Shown: one piece after another, positions 8,710 to 18,351 of the stretch
Layout of the letters: every line of letters starts with the position of its first letter
Position numbering within the stretch: the first letter of the stretch is position 1
Source: an uncultured bacterium
GTDB lineage: Bacteria; Bacteroidota; Bacteroidia; Bacteroidales; Bacteroidaceae
Length of the DNA: 64,000 nt
Assembly: GCA_905214625.1 (NCBI GenBank)
Contig: CAJMMQ010000001.1
Coordinates: 158,178 to 222,177 of the forward strand
Direction of reading: 5' to 3'
Notes under the pieces: model-generated
What the model saw: only the letters and a program-made list of their open reading frames with translations
Told to the model about the DNA's origin: nothing
The model's database searches: none
Program-made: the position numbers and the translations under genes

Positions 8710-8820
8710 TAAATCACTGCTTTTTGCACGCAAAACAGTTGTTTTTTGTTTTGTAAAATGCCGTGTTTTGCGCTTCAATATGCCTCATTTTGCATGCTGA
8801 AAGCATAGCTTTTGCATTAT
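8710..8820. repeat. 22-bp dyad repeat array F (5 units, one of 23 bp)
   Basis: Units start at 8710, 8732, 8755, 8777 and 8799. Four are 22 bp; the second has one extra T. Units 3-5 are the clearest, with linkers GCGCTTC, GCATGCT and GCATTAT. The array is in the 730-bp gap between the SGNH hydrolase and alpha-2-macroglobulin genes, both on the plus strand. No gene is supported in this gap (8454-9186); apart from the terminator, this array and the promoter, nothing else is seen. Confidence 0.75.
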
Positions 8821-9042
8821 ATTTAAGTACTTTTTGCCTTTTAAACGCATTTGTCGCAGGTCATGACGGTGTATTTCGTGCATTATAATTTCTATAATAC
8901 CTGTTTCTGACGTGTTAAAATTATGTACTTAAAATACACAGTATTGGTAAATAAAGTTAATTTGTTCGCCTCTTGTGCGTAATCCTCGGCAATAATCATG
9001 TTTTAGTTTTTGAAAGTTAAACGGCAAAAAACATTAAATCGT

Positions 9043-9073
9043 TTTGTCAGCTACGATTAATTATTTACCTTTG
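9043..9073 (+). promoter_or_regulatory. Promoter of the alpha-2-macroglobulin operon
   Basis: TTTG (9043-9046), 19 bases, then TACCTTTG (9066-9073): a perfect match to the Bacteroidetes primary sigma consensus. It implies a 5' leader of about 105 bases with several short GC-rich inverted repeats (for example CGGCA/TGCCG near 9094-9110). Confidence 0.8.
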
Positions 9074-9186
9074 TAGAAATATAGGAGACATCGGCGGCAG
9101 ACTATGCCGTATGGGCAGCAGGCATCATTAATGCGCCCTGGCAACGGTGCAGCCGCGTTGAATTAAGAATAAAAACTTTGTTGATT

Positions 9187-12100
9187 ATGAGAAAAACCGC
9201 TTTCCTCTTGCTTACGGCTTTTATGCTGGTGCCGGCCACAATGTTTGGCGACAGCTATTCTAAATTATGGAAACAGGTAGACGAGGCAGCCAATAAGGAC
9301 CTGCCGAAGACACAGATACAACTGTTGCAGACTATTGCCGACAAGGCCGAAGCCGGCGGCGACTATGGCCATCTGCTGAAGGCAGAGACACAAATGGCGT
9401 CGGTGTGGTATTCAATATCATCCGACTCGCTGCCTTCAAGGCTTGCCCGTCTTGAAGACAAGGCCGAGGCTTACAGTGGGTCTGACGGTGCGCTGTCGGC
9501 AGTTTACTATGCCGCATTGGGCAAAATATACAGCTCTTACTTCAATGCTACTCCGTATGCCGCTGTCGGAATTGACAATTCGGCCAAGGCATCCGAATGT
9601 TTTGCCAAGGCATTGGCCAATCCTGCATTGCTGGCATCTAAAAAAGCGCTCTGTTATGAGCCTTTTGTCGTTAAGGGGCGCGACGGAAAATATTTCAACG
9701 ACGACCTTCTTAGTCTTATCGGATATACGGCAGAAGACTATGCCACGATGCACTCTTATTATGCCGCCACACAGAACCGCACAGCCACGCTGCTGACGGC
9801 TCTGGCTATGGTGAAGCAGAACAACGAGCGCAACGGCGGCATCTATTTCCGTGAATTAAAGAAGTCGCGCTATGCCGTGTCGCTCGATTCGCTCATAAAT
9901 CTTTATTCAGACCTCAAGGCTTGTGGCGAGGTGGCCGTAGAACGATATTCGTTCATGCAGAACTGCAACGATGTAAAGACTGAAGAACTTGTTACGTACA
10001 TCAACAATGCCGTTAACCGCTGGGGCGAATGGCCTCGTATGAACGTGCTGCGCAACGAACTTAAAAAGTTGACCAATCCGCAGTTTGATATCAGTCTCAC
10101 CAATAATGTTGTGCTGCCGGGCAAGAGCAACGTTATAAAAATGAATTTGCGAAACATCGACGAGATAAAAGTTAAGGTGTCTCGTCTGGCCGTTGACGGC
10201 GACACAGAGCTTCAGCCTTCTGTTGAAACAGAATATAAGGAGCTTCGCAAAAAGATAGTTCCGCTGACAGAAAATGTGCAGACAAAACGCTATCCCGGTC
10301 AGCCTGACTATAAGGTGATAAAAGACTCGCTTGTGCTTGGCGGACTTCCCATAGGTGTTTATCTCGTGGAAGTATCGGCAGGCGGCAAGAATCTTGAGCC
10401 GCAGAGGCGCCTGTTGTATGTAACCGATATGTTTGTAGTGCATCATCAGCTGCCCGGCAACAAGCTGCGTCTTGCCGCTCTGAGCGCCACAACAGGACAG
10501 CCCATGCCCGGCGCAACCATAGTTGTGCAGACAAACGGAAATAAAACGCATACGCTTACATGCGACAGCAATGGCGAAGCTGTGCTGAGCCTGGTTGGCG
10601 ACGGAATTAAAAAACTGCGCGCCTATACAGCGAGAGACAAGGCCGCACCGCTGTTGAACACATGGAGCAACTTCTCATATTATGCCCAGAAAGCCGACCG
10701 CGACGTGCTTAATCTGTTTACCGACCGCAAGATTTACCGCCCGGGACAGACCGTTCATGTGGCTGCCGTGGCATACAACACTCAGAAAGGAACAGAAAGC
10801 AAGGTTATTGCAGGCAAGTCATTCAAGCTCACCATGAGAGACGCTAACTATAAGGTGGTGAGCGAAGCCACGGTAACCACCGACGAATATGGTACAGCCA
10901 GCACCGACTTTGCGCTGCCTTCAGGCGGACTTACGGGCCGCTACACCATACAGGGCGACTTCGGCATCAATGCTTCTGTAAACATTACCGTAGAAGAGTA
11001 CAAGCGTCCTACGTTTCAGGTTGAGTTTCCCAAGATAAACCAGAGATACCAGAGCGGCGACACACTGGTTGTTACGGCCCACGCAAAGACCTACGCCGGA
11101 GTGCCTGTTCAGGGCGCAAAGGTAAGCTACACGGTTAAGCGCAGCCAGTCATTGTGGTGGCGTTATTACACAGCTGCTTACATTAACGGTTCAGGCACCG
11201 ACGTGCTTGCAAAAGGCGAGGCCGTTACCGATGCTGAAGGAGCTTTCAAGATAGAAATGCCTATGGTGCTGCCCGCATGGGTGGAGACCGAGGGAGGAAT
11301 AGACGAGCGCACGTTTAACAGCATTGCACGTTTCTATACTGTAACCGCTGAAGCCGACGTTACCGACCAGGCCGGCGAGACACGCAGCGGACAGTTGGCA
11401 CTACCTCTCGGCAACAAGCCCGCCGCGCTGAGCACCACTTTGCCCGAACGGATACTCCGCGACAGCCTGAAAACAATAAGGTTTGTATATAAGAATATGG
11501 CCGGTGTAGATATCGACGACAACGTGAGATATTACATCGACGGCTCGTTCAATGCCTTCAAGGCAAGGACCAACCGCGACGAGAGCATAACATGGAACAC
11601 GGCGTCGCAGCTTAAATCTGGCCGCCACAAGCTCGTGGCCATCTGCGGCACCGATACATTGAGACAAGAGTTTATAGTGTTCAGTCTTAATGACACAAAG
11701 CCTTGTGTTGAAACACACGACTGGTTCTATCTTTCTGACACCAAGTTCCCGTCAGACGGCCGTCCCGTTTATCTGCAGGTAGGCTCGTCAGACGCCGGAA
11801 CACATATCCTTTACACCGTTATTTCTGGCAATAATGTGATAGCCAACGGCACAACCGACCTTAGCAACCAGCTGTCAACCCGTGCCATAACATATAAAGA
11901 GGAGTATGGCGATGGTCTGAAGATAAACCTCGTATGGGTGAAAGACGGCAAGGACTACAGCCACAGCATGTACATCACACGTCCTGTTCCCGACAAGCGC
12001 CTGATGCTGAAGTGGACCACATTCCGCGACAGGCTTACGCCCGGACAAAGCGAAGAGTGGACTCTCAATATAACAAGGCCCGGCGGAAAGGCTGCCGATG

Positions 12101-14769
12101 CACAGCTCATGGCAACGCTTTACGACAGTTCGCTCGACCAGATTACTCCTTTCAACTGGATGTTCTACAGCAGCATGAGCATCAGCGAGCCTTATGCCCA
12201 GTGGCGTTCGGTTTATCAGAACGGATTGCATTTCTCAAGTACGGCAAACATAAAACTGCTCGACGTGGAAGGCTTTGATATGAACAGATTTGACATTGAT
12301 AACTTCTTCGTGTCAAATATAATGGTGAGAGGTTACGGGGCTAATGGCGGTCCGAGACTAAATCTGGCCGGCAGCGCAGTTAAAAAGCAGGCAGTAGCTT
12401 CCGATTCAGCCATGTCTGCCGTCCAGACTGAGTCTGCTGTGCTTACGAGCAAGGAAGAACTTGCTGAAGCTCCTGTTACAGCCGAAGACGGTTCAAGGCA
12501 GAACAGCTCTGTTGACAATGTTCAGTTGCGCGAGAATCTTAATGAGACAGCATTTTTCTATCCGGCACTTCAGGCAGATGCCAAAGGTAACGTGAGCGTT
12601 AAGTTTACTCTGCCCGAAAGCATAACCACATGGAGGTTTATGGGACTTGCTCACGACAAGGACGTTAATTACGGACTTATTGATGGCGAAGCCGTGGCGC
12701 GCAAGACCGTTATGGTGCAGCCCAACATGCCGCGCTTTGTACGTGTAGGCGACCGTGCTTCGATAGCAGCAAGAATATTCAACACTTCAGAGAAGAGTGC
12801 AGAGGGTACGGCTGTGATGCAGCTCGTTGACCCGGAGACTGACAAAACTGTGTTTGAACAGAAAAAGTCGTTCAAGGTTGCTGCCGGACAGACTACGGCC
12901 GTGTCGTTCGAATATTGTCCCGATGCCAACAGCTCAATGCTTGTGTGCAAGATATTTGCAAACGGACGCAACTTCAGCGACGGCGAGCAGCACTATCTTC
13001 CGGTACTGGCAGACGAGGAACTTGTAACCAATACGGTGCCGTTCACACAGACACAGCCCGGCAAGAAGACGATAGACCTTGGCAACCTGTTCGCTAAAGG
13101 CGGCAGAAACAACAAGCTGACGGTTGAATACACCAACAATCCTGCATGGCTTGTGCTTCAGGCTTTGCCTTACATCGGCATCGTCAGCGACAACAACGCC
13201 ATAAGTCTTGCCACGGCATATTACGCCAACAGCATAAGCAACTATATCCTGGAGAACGCTCCGCAGGCCAAGACAACGTTCGAGCAGTGGAAGCGTGAGG
13301 CCGCGCAGACAAGTCTTTTGAGCAGTCTGGAGAAGAATCAGGAACTTAAAGACATTGTTCTCAACGAAACTCCTTGGGTGGCCGACGCCGACAATGAGGC
13401 TGAACAGAAACGTCTCCTGGCCAACTATTTCGACAGTTCTTCGCTCAGTAACAGCATCAGTCTGCTGCTCGGCAAACTGAAGAATTTACAGAATCAGGCC
13501 GACGGCTCATGGTCATGGTGGCAGGGCATGCCTTACGGCTCGCCGTCACTGACAGCAAATGTGGCCGAGCTGCTTACACGTCTGAATGCCATGATAGGCA
13601 CGCAGGACGAGACTAAAGACATGCTTGACAAGGCAATGACTTATCTCGGACGTGTAGTGGTTGATGAAGTTGAGAAAATAAAGGAGGCCGAAAAGAACGG
13701 CAACGCATACGGCATACGCGACTATTCGGCACTGCAGTATCTGTATATCTGTGCCCTTGGCGACAGACAACTTACGTCGGCAGAACGTTCCGCTGCAGAT
13801 TATCTGCTCGGATATCTCAAGACAAAGAACACATCACTTAACCTTTACGGCAAGGCTCTCATGGCCGTGGTATTGTCGAAGAACGGCGAGAGCAAGCTCG
13901 CAGGTGAATACTTGAAGAGTCTTGAGGAGTATTCGGTGAAGACCGAGACAATGGGCCGCTACTACGACTCGCCGCGCGCAGGCTACAACTGGTTTGATTA
14001 CCGCATACCTACACAGGTGGCAGCCATCGAGGCAATGAAGCTTGTTGACGCCAAAGGCTATTCGTCAGAAATCGACGAGATGAGGCAATGGCTCTTGCAG
14101 CAGAAGAGAGTGCAGGGCTGGAACACACCTGTAAACAGCGCAAATGCGGTTTACGCTTTCCTGAGCGACAACATGTCGGTGCTCAACAACAGCGAAAAGG
14201 CCGAGATAACACTCGACGGCAAGAAACTCGACATGTCGCCTGCAACAGCCGGTCTGGGTTATGTCAAGTCGGCAACAAACGTAACCAGTCCCGGCAAGCT
14301 GACCGTGGACAAAACTTCTGAAGGCACTTCGTGGGGTGCCGTTTACGCTCAGTCGGTATGCAAGATTTCCGACATAAACGCCGCTTCGTCGGGCTTTAAG
14401 GTTACGAGAGAAATACTTTCTGACGATGGGACATCGCCCGCAAGTCTGAAAGTTGGCTCACGCATCAAGGTGCGTATAACCATTGTGGCCGACCGCGATT
14501 ACGACTTTGTTCAGGTGAGCGACAAGCGTGCCGCCTGCATGGAGCCGCTCAGACAGCTCAGCGGATACGCCGGCGGATATTACTGCACGCCGAAAGACAA
14601 TGTTACGAACTATTATTTCGACCGTTTCAGCAAAGGAATGCACGTTATAGAGACAGAATATTATGTTGACCGCGAAGGCACTTACGAGACAGGCACGTGC
14701 ATCGTACAGTGTGCTTACTCGCCTGAATATTCAGGACGCGCAGTGTCTAAGGTTATTGTTATTGAATGA
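9187..14769 (+). CDS. Alpha-2-macroglobulin-like protein, thioester motif not seen
   Basis: A 1,860-residue exported protein with a signal peptide (about 1-20, ending in FGDS), an N-terminal helical region, then macroglobulin domains. A typical MG2 start, TDRKIYRPGQTVH, lies near residue 512. A bait-like region with low-complexity Ala/Ser/Glu falls near 1055-1110, an alpha/alpha-toroid TED-like region near 1310-1620, and a C-terminal MG10-like domain ends the protein. Bacterial macroglobulins trap proteases at the cell envelope. The CxEQ thioester motif is not visible, so it may be a non-thioester form. The upstream TTG at 9178 is ignored in favour of the ATG at 9187. It is first in an operon with DUF1573 and meaB (gaps of 18 and 7 bp). 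Confidence 0.9.
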   Translation: MRKTAFLLLTAFMLVPATMFGDSYSKLWKQVDEAANKDLPKTQIQLLQTIADKAEAGGDYGHLLKAETQMASVWYSISSDSLPSRLARLEDKAEAYSGSDGALSAVYYAALGKIYSSYFNATPYAAVGIDNSAKASECFAKALANPALLASKKALCYEPFVVKGRDGKYFNDDLLSLIGYTAEDYATMHSYYAATQNRTATLLTALAMVKQNNERNGGIYFRELKKSRYAVSLDSLINLYSDLKACGEVAVERYSFMQNCNDVKTEELVTYINNAVNRWGEWPRMNVLRNELKKLTNPQFDISLTNNVVLPGKSNVIKMNLRNIDEIKVKVSRLAVDGDTELQPSVETEYKELRKKIVPLTENVQTKRYPGQPDYKVIKDSLVLGGLPIGVYLVEVSAGGKNLEPQRRLLYVTDMFVVHHQLPGNKLRLAALSATTGQPMPGATIVVQTNGNKTHTLTCDSNGEAVLSLVGDGIKKLRAYTARDKAAPLLNTWSNFSYYAQKADRDVLNLFTDRKIYRPGQTVHVAAVAYNTQKGTESKVIAGKSFKLTMRDANYKVVSEATVTTDEYGTASTDFALPSGGLTGRYTIQGDFGINASVNITVEEYKRPTFQVEFPKINQRYQSGDTLVVTAHAKTYAGVPVQGAKVSYTVKRSQSLWWRYYTAAYINGSGTDVLAKGEAVTDAEGAFKIEMPMVLPAWVETEGGIDERTFNSIARFYTVTAEADVTDQAGETRSGQLALPLGNKPAALSTTLPERILRDSLKTIRFVYKNMAGVDIDDNVRYYIDGSFNAFKARTNRDESITWNTASQLKSGRHKLVAICGTDTLRQEFIVFSLNDTKPCVETHDWFYLSDTKFPSDGRPVYLQVGSSDAGTHILYTVISGNNVIANGTTDLSNQLSTRAITYKEEYGDGLKINLVWVKDGKDYSHSMYITRPVPDKRLMLKWTTFRDRLTPGQSEEWTLNITRPGGKAADAQLMATLYDSSLDQITPFNWMFYSSMSISEPYAQWRSVYQNGLHFSSTANIKLLDVEGFDMNRFDIDNFFVSNIMVRGYGANGGPRLNLAGSAVKKQAVASDSAMSAVQTESAVLTSKEELAEAPVTAEDGSRQNSSVDNVQLRENLNETAFFYPALQADAKGNVSVKFTLPESITTWRFMGLAHDKDVNYGLIDGEAVARKTVMVQPNMPRFVRVGDRASIAARIFNTSEKSAEGTAVMQLVDPETDKTVFEQKKSFKVAAGQTTAVSFEYCPDANSSMLVCKIFANGRNFSDGEQHYLPVLADEELVTNTVPFTQTQPGKKTIDLGNLFAKGGRNNKLTVEYTNNPAWLVLQALPYIGIVSDNNAISLATAYYANSISNYILENAPQAKTTFEQWKREAAQTSLLSSLEKNQELKDIVLNETPWVADADNEAEQKRLLANYFDSSSLSNSISLLLGKLKNLQNQADGSWSWWQGMPYGSPSLTANVAELLTRLNAMIGTQDETKDMLDKAMTYLGRVVVDEVEKIKEAEKNGNAYGIRDYSALQYLYICALGDRQLTSAERSAADYLLGYLKTKNTSLNLYGKALMAVVLSKNGESKLAGEYLKSLEEYSVKTETMGRYYDSPRAGYNWFDYRIPTQVAAIEAMKLVDAKGYSSEIDEMRQWLLQQKRVQGWNTPVNSANAVYAFLSDNMSVLNNSEKAEITLDGKKLDMSPATAGLGYVKSATNVTSPGKLTVDKTSEGTSWGAVYAQSVCKISDINAASSGFKVTREILSDDGTSPASLKVGSRIKVRITIVADRDYDFVQVSDKRAACMEPLRQLSGYAGGYYCTPKDNVTNYYFDRFSKGMHVIETEYYVDREGTYETGTCIVQCAYSPEYSGRAVSKVIVIE

Positions 14770-14787
14770 TTGAAAGAGAATTGAATT

Positions 14788-15849
14788 ATGAAAAGAAAAA
14801 TAGTACTGACAGCCTTGGTTGCCGCCTTTGCCCTCGACATGGCGGCACAGCGCATATCCGCCAAGCACGAGGTTATCGACTGCGGAAGCGTTCTTTACGA
14901 ACAGCCCGTCACGGTGAAGTTTGAATTGCGCAACAAAGGCAACGAACTGATAATCGACACGGTGAGGACAAGTTGCGGATGCGCCACCGCAAGCTATCCC
15001 AGAGGCAGCATAATGAAGGGTGACAACTTTATTGTTGAGGCCACTTACGATGCCCGCCAGCTCGGACATTTTGAGAAAGAGGTGGCCATATTCAGCAATG
15101 CTTCCGACAAGCCTTTTTATCTGAAGATGAAAGGTGTGGTGGTTGACAAGCTTGTTGACTTCACCGGAAAGTATGACTACACCATCGGCAGCGTGAGGAC
15201 CGACAACAACAACATCGAGTTTGATGATGTCAACGTTGGTGACATGCCTATACAGAAAATACATATCATCAACAGCGGTTCTGAGAGTGTCAGTCCTGTA
15301 GTGATGCACCTGCCGGCTTATCTTACGGCATCGGTGTCGCCTACCACAATAGCTCCGGGACATACCGGCGTGGCTACGATAACCCTCAATTCGCTGAAGC
15401 TGCGCGATTACGGACTTACACAGTCGTCTGTATATCTCGGAATGTATCCCGGCGACAAGGTGAGCGCCGACAAGGAGATTTCGGTTTCGGCCGTGTTGCT
15501 CCCCGGATTCAGGAACATGTCTGAGACGCAGAAGCACAATGCGCCGGTGATTAGTCTCTCTTCAGAGACCCTCGACCTCGGCACGTTCGGCGACAAAGAC
15601 GACAAGAGCGGAACTATTATTATAGAAAATCATGGCAAGAGCAGGCTCGACATACGTTCAATGCAGATGTTTACCACAGGTCTGAAGGTAAGGCTGAACA
15701 AGTCGAAGCTTGATCCGGGAGAGTCGGCAAAACTTAAAATCACTGCTTACAAAAAGCAGCTGAAGAGCGCAAGGAGCAAACCGCGTGTGCTCATGATAAC
15801 CAACGACCCGGCCAAACCAAAGGTTGTTATACATGTAAAAGTGAAATAA
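14788..15849 (+). CDS. Secreted DUF1573 (Ig-like) protein
   Basis: A 353-residue exported protein: signal peptide about 1-20 (ending MAAQ), then about three Ig-like beta-sandwich domains. The first is a clear DUF1573 domain, with the hallmark TSCGCATASYP near 62-72. The later segments (near 125-230 and 245-353) repeat the pattern of a strand, NHGKS/NSGSES, and a strand. DUF1573 proteins are abundant in Bacteroidetes, are related to the ASH/MSP-like fold and have no established enzyme activity. Located 18 bp after the macroglobulin gene and 7 bp before meaB, so co-transcribed. A periplasmic or surface partner of the macroglobulin is possible but unproven. Confidence 0.88.
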   Translation: MKRKIVLTALVAAFALDMAAQRISAKHEVIDCGSVLYEQPVTVKFELRNKGNELIIDTVRTSCGCATASYPRGSIMKGDNFIVEATYDARQLGHFEKEVAIFSNASDKPFYLKMKGVVVDKLVDFTGKYDYTIGSVRTDNNNIEFDDVNVGDMPIQKIHIINSGSESVSPVVMHLPAYLTASVSPTTIAPGHTGVATITLNSLKLRDYGLTQSSVYLGMYPGDKVSADKEISVSAVLLPGFRNMSETQKHNAPVISLSSETLDLGTFGDKDDKSGTIIIENHGKSRLDIRSMQMFTTGLKVRLNKSKLDPGESAKLKITAYKKQLKSARSKPRVLMITNDPAKPKVVIHVKVK

Positions 15850-15856
15850 TATTGTT

Positions 15857-16957
15857 ATGGAACATCCAGAAAACAGCAGTGAGTATAAGGGGCTTACGGT
15901 TAATTCCGGAGTAGAGCAGCCTTCAACAGTTAATCCTTATCTGAAGCGTGGCCGTTTTAAGCGCCACGAATACACGGTGGGCGAGATGGTGGAAGGCATC
16001 CTTAATGGCAACGTAACGGTGCTGAGCCAGGCCGTTACGCTGATAGAGAGCGTTAATCCCGACCACCAGCAGAAGGCGCAGGAGGTTATCGAGAAGTGTC
16101 TGCCATACAGCGGCAAGTCGCTGCGTGTGGGCATAAGCGGTGTGCCCGGTGCCGGAAAGAGCACCTCTATCGACCAGTTTGGAGTGCATGTGCTCGACCG
16201 TTTTGGCGGCAAGCTGGCCGTTCTGGCCATCGACCCCAGTTCTGAGCGCTCCAAGGGAAGTATTCTTGGCGACAAGACACGTATGGAAAAGTTGTCCTTG
16301 CGCGAAGAAGCCTTCATACGTCCCAGTCCTACGGCAGGCTCGTTGGGAGGCGTGGCGCGCAAGACCCGTGAGACAATCATATTGTGCGAGGCTGCCGGAT
16401 ACGACAAGATATTTGTAGAGACGGTGGGCGTCGGGCAGAGCGAGACGGCTTGCCACTCCATGGTAGACTTCTTCCTGCTCATTCAGCTTGCCGGCACAGG
16501 CGACGAGCTTCAGGGCATAAAGCGAGGCATCATGGAGATAGCCGACGGCATTGTTATCAACAAGTGCGACGGCAACAACGTAGACAAGTGCAACATTGCC
16601 GCCACCAACTTCCGCAACGCCCTCCATTTCTTCCCGCCTTCTGACAGCGGATGGCAGCCCAAGGTGCTCTGTTACAGCGGTTTCTACGGCACAGGAGTAA
16701 AGGAAGTGTGGGATATGGTCTACGAGTATGTTGACTTTGTAAAAGCCAACGGCTACTTCGATTACCGACGTAACGAGCAGAGCAAGTATTGGATGTATGA
16801 AACCATAAACGAGCATCTGCGCAACAGCTTCTATAACAATCCGCTCATACAGCAGAAACTGAAGGCATCTGAAAACTCGGTTTTGGCCGGAACAAAGACG
16901 AGCTTTGTGGCTGCAAAAGAACTGCTCGACACGTATTTTGGCACAGAAAAGCCGTAA
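15857..16957 (+). CDS. meaB: Methylmalonyl-CoA mutase-associated G protein
   Basis: A 366-residue cytoplasmic P-loop GTPase of the MeaB/ArgK group. It protects methylmalonyl-CoA mutase and gates loading of its adenosylcobalamin cofactor, supporting the succinate-propionate interconversion. Motifs seen: Walker A GVPGAGKST, DPSSERSKGSILGDKTRM (base/Mg region), ETVGVGQSE (switch) and NKCDGNN (guanine specificity). The N-terminal helical extension and C-terminal dimerisation arm have usual lengths. The mutase genes are not in the window. The link to the upstream envelope genes is positional (7-bp gap) and has no obvious functional reason. Confidence 0.94.
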   Translation: MEHPENSSEYKGLTVNSGVEQPSTVNPYLKRGRFKRHEYTVGEMVEGILNGNVTVLSQAVTLIESVNPDHQQKAQEVIEKCLPYSGKSLRVGISGVPGAGKSTSIDQFGVHVLDRFGGKLAVLAIDPSSERSKGSILGDKTRMEKLSLREEAFIRPSPTAGSLGGVARKTRETIILCEAAGYDKIFVETVGVGQSETACHSMVDFFLLIQLAGTGDELQGIKRGIMEIADGIVINKCDGNNVDKCNIAATNFRNALHFFPPSDSGWQPKVLCYSGFYGTGVKEVWDMVYEYVDFVKANGYFDYRRNEQSKYWMYETINEHLRNSFYNNPLIQQKLKASENSVLAGTKTSFVAAKELLDTYFGTEKP

Positions 16958-17027
16958 GGCTTATGCCAAGGCAGGCAAATATAGAGCTATAGGAATATAT
17001 TATTACGGTCAGAATGCCTGTTTGTTT

Positions 17028-17061
17028 TTATTCATGACCGGCTCAGTCCGGTCATGAATAA
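17028..17061. terminator. Perfect hairpin after meaB, no T-run
   Basis: TTATTCATGACCGG (17028-17041) pairs with CCGGTCATGAATAA (17048-17061), 14 bp with a 6-base loop. No T-run follows on either strand, so it may end or stabilise transcripts in another way. Confidence 0.5.
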
Positions 17062-17213
17062 TCTCAAATCGTTATTATGATTAGGCTCTGATTTTTGCTT
17101 TATATTGAGCTGATCTACGTTAATTTTTTTGCTGGTATAGCTGACTATTCAAGAAAAATCTAACGGAAATCTGTCGATAGAAACAAAAAGACGGGCTAAA
17201 AGCATGAATGCAC

Positions 17214-17260
17214 AAGATAGATAATACTATGTGCGCTCTAATGACGGTTTGGGATTATTT
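17214..17260 (+). repeat. Dispersed motif, copy 2
   Basis: AAGATAGATAATAC ... TCTAATGACGGTTTGGG, matching copies at 1272 and 19913. It ends 20 bp before the ispH start codon, so it is likely in the leader of that transcript. Confidence 0.7.
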
Positions 17261-17279
17261 TATAAGAAACATCAAGAAG

Positions 17280-18137
17280 ATGGTACAGATAGAAATCGAT
17301 GACGGCAGCGGATTCTGCTTCGGGGTTACCACTGCCATAAGAAAGGCCGAAGAAGAGCTTGCGGCCGGAAAGACATTATACTGCCTGGGCGACATTGTGC
17401 ACAACGGAATGGAGTGTGAACGCCTGCGCAGCATGGGACTTATAACCATTAACCACGACGAGCTGAAGGCTCTTCATGACGTTAAGGTGCTGCTGCGTGC
17501 CCACGGCGAACCGCCAGAGACTTACGAGATAGCGCGCCGGAACAACATCGAGATTATCGATGCTACCTGCCCTGTGGTATTGCAACTGCAGCGGAGAATA
17601 AAACGCGAATACGACTCAAATCCGGATGCACAGATTGTGATCTTCGGAAAACCAGGCCATGCCGAAGTGCTCGGGCTTGTTGGCCAGACCAACAGCAAGG
17701 CCATCGTCATTGCCGGAATAGACGATGCCAGAGCGCTGGACTTCAACCGCGACATATATCTGTATTCGCAGACAACGAAGTCGCTCGACGAGTTTCACCG
17801 CATAATCGACTACATTCAGGAGCATATCTCGCCAGAAGCCACGTTCAGGAGCTTCGACACAATATGCCGTCAGGTGGCCAACCGCATGCCAAATATCAGC
17901 TCGTTTGCCAAGCGTCACGACCTCATCCTCTTTGTCTGCGGCCGTAAGAGCAGCAACGGCAAGGTGCTCTTCAACGAGTGCAGGAGCGTTAATCCCAACA
18001 GTCATCTTATAGAAGGCCCCGACGAGATTAAGCGCGAATGGATTGAAGGCATCGACACGATAGGCATCTGCGGCGCTACGAGCACGCCAAAGTGGCTCAT
18101 GGAGCAGTGTCGTGACAGGATTATTAACGGCATTTAA
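17280..18137 (+). CDS. ispH: 4-hydroxy-3-methylbut-2-enyl diphosphate reductase
   Basis: A 285-residue iron-sulfur enzyme for the last step of the MEP isoprenoid pathway, making IPP and DMAPP. The three cluster cysteines are present in GFCFGV (Cys13), DATCP and DTICRQVANR, with catalytic acid and His motifs in LGDIVHN and HGEPPE. The frame opens at 17208, but that part overlaps a dispersed repeat; the Met at 17280 gives the family start MVQIEIDDGSGFCFG. It sits a few kb from porQ and cmk, which are commonly near ispH in this phylum. A polyprenyl synthase gene that uses its products is 5.6 kb downstream. Confidence 0.95.
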   Translation: MVQIEIDDGSGFCFGVTTAIRKAEEELAAGKTLYCLGDIVHNGMECERLRSMGLITINHDELKALHDVKVLLRAHGEPPETYEIARRNNIEIIDATCPVVLQLQRRIKREYDSNPDAQIVIFGKPGHAEVLGLVGQTNSKAIVIAGIDDARALDFNRDIYLYSQTTKSLDEFHRIIDYIQEHISPEATFRSFDTICRQVANRMPNISSFAKRHDLILFVCGRKSSNGKVLFNECRSVNPNSHLIEGPDEIKREWIEGIDTIGICGATSTPKWLMEQCRDRIINGI

Positions 18138-18208
18138 TATAAATCTGTCATTAAGATTCGGGTTTGATAAAAGTCTCTTTCATTTTATCTTTCGCCAAGC
18201 CTTTTTGC

Positions 18209-18296
18209 GAAAGGTGTCATTTTAGGTTGTAAAAGACCACATATTGCAGTGTAAAAGACAGCCTTTTGCAGTGCAATATGCGGCATATTAGAAAAG
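18209..18296. repeat. 22-bp dyad repeat array D (4 units)
   Basis: Units at 18209, 18231, 18253 and 18275, exactly 22 bp apart. The fourth unit has the perfect dyad AATATGC-G-GCATATT, while the third is AAAAG...CTTTT, so arm sequence changes but pairing is kept. A degenerate partial unit may follow to about 18340. It lies between convergent ispH and the WG-repeat gene. A motif rich in ATTCGGGTT at 18150-18168 resembles part of the second dispersed family. Confidence 0.8.
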
Positions 18297-18351
18297 CGGT
18301 TGGTTGTAGTGCAAAACTATAACCGGCCGCTTTTGTGTATAATTCTGTCTG

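Larger units (their letters stand above)
16958..17279. other. Intergenic region between meaB and ispH
   Basis: A 14-bp hairpin (17028-17061) and a dispersed-motif copy (17214-17260) are found. No gene is supported; the ORF that begins at 17208 is ispH extended through the repeat. Confidence 0.6.

Noticed and set aside
8551..8778. 75-aa minus-strand ORF near array F
   Set aside because: Begins in repeat units and ends in the terminator T-tract; basic low-complexity product only.
9178..9186. TTG start for the macroglobulin gene
   Set aside because: The ATG at 9187 gives a normal signal peptide; TTG would only add three residues.
15923..16816. 297-aa minus-strand ORF antisense to meaB
   Set aside because: Shadow frame of a clear GTPase gene.
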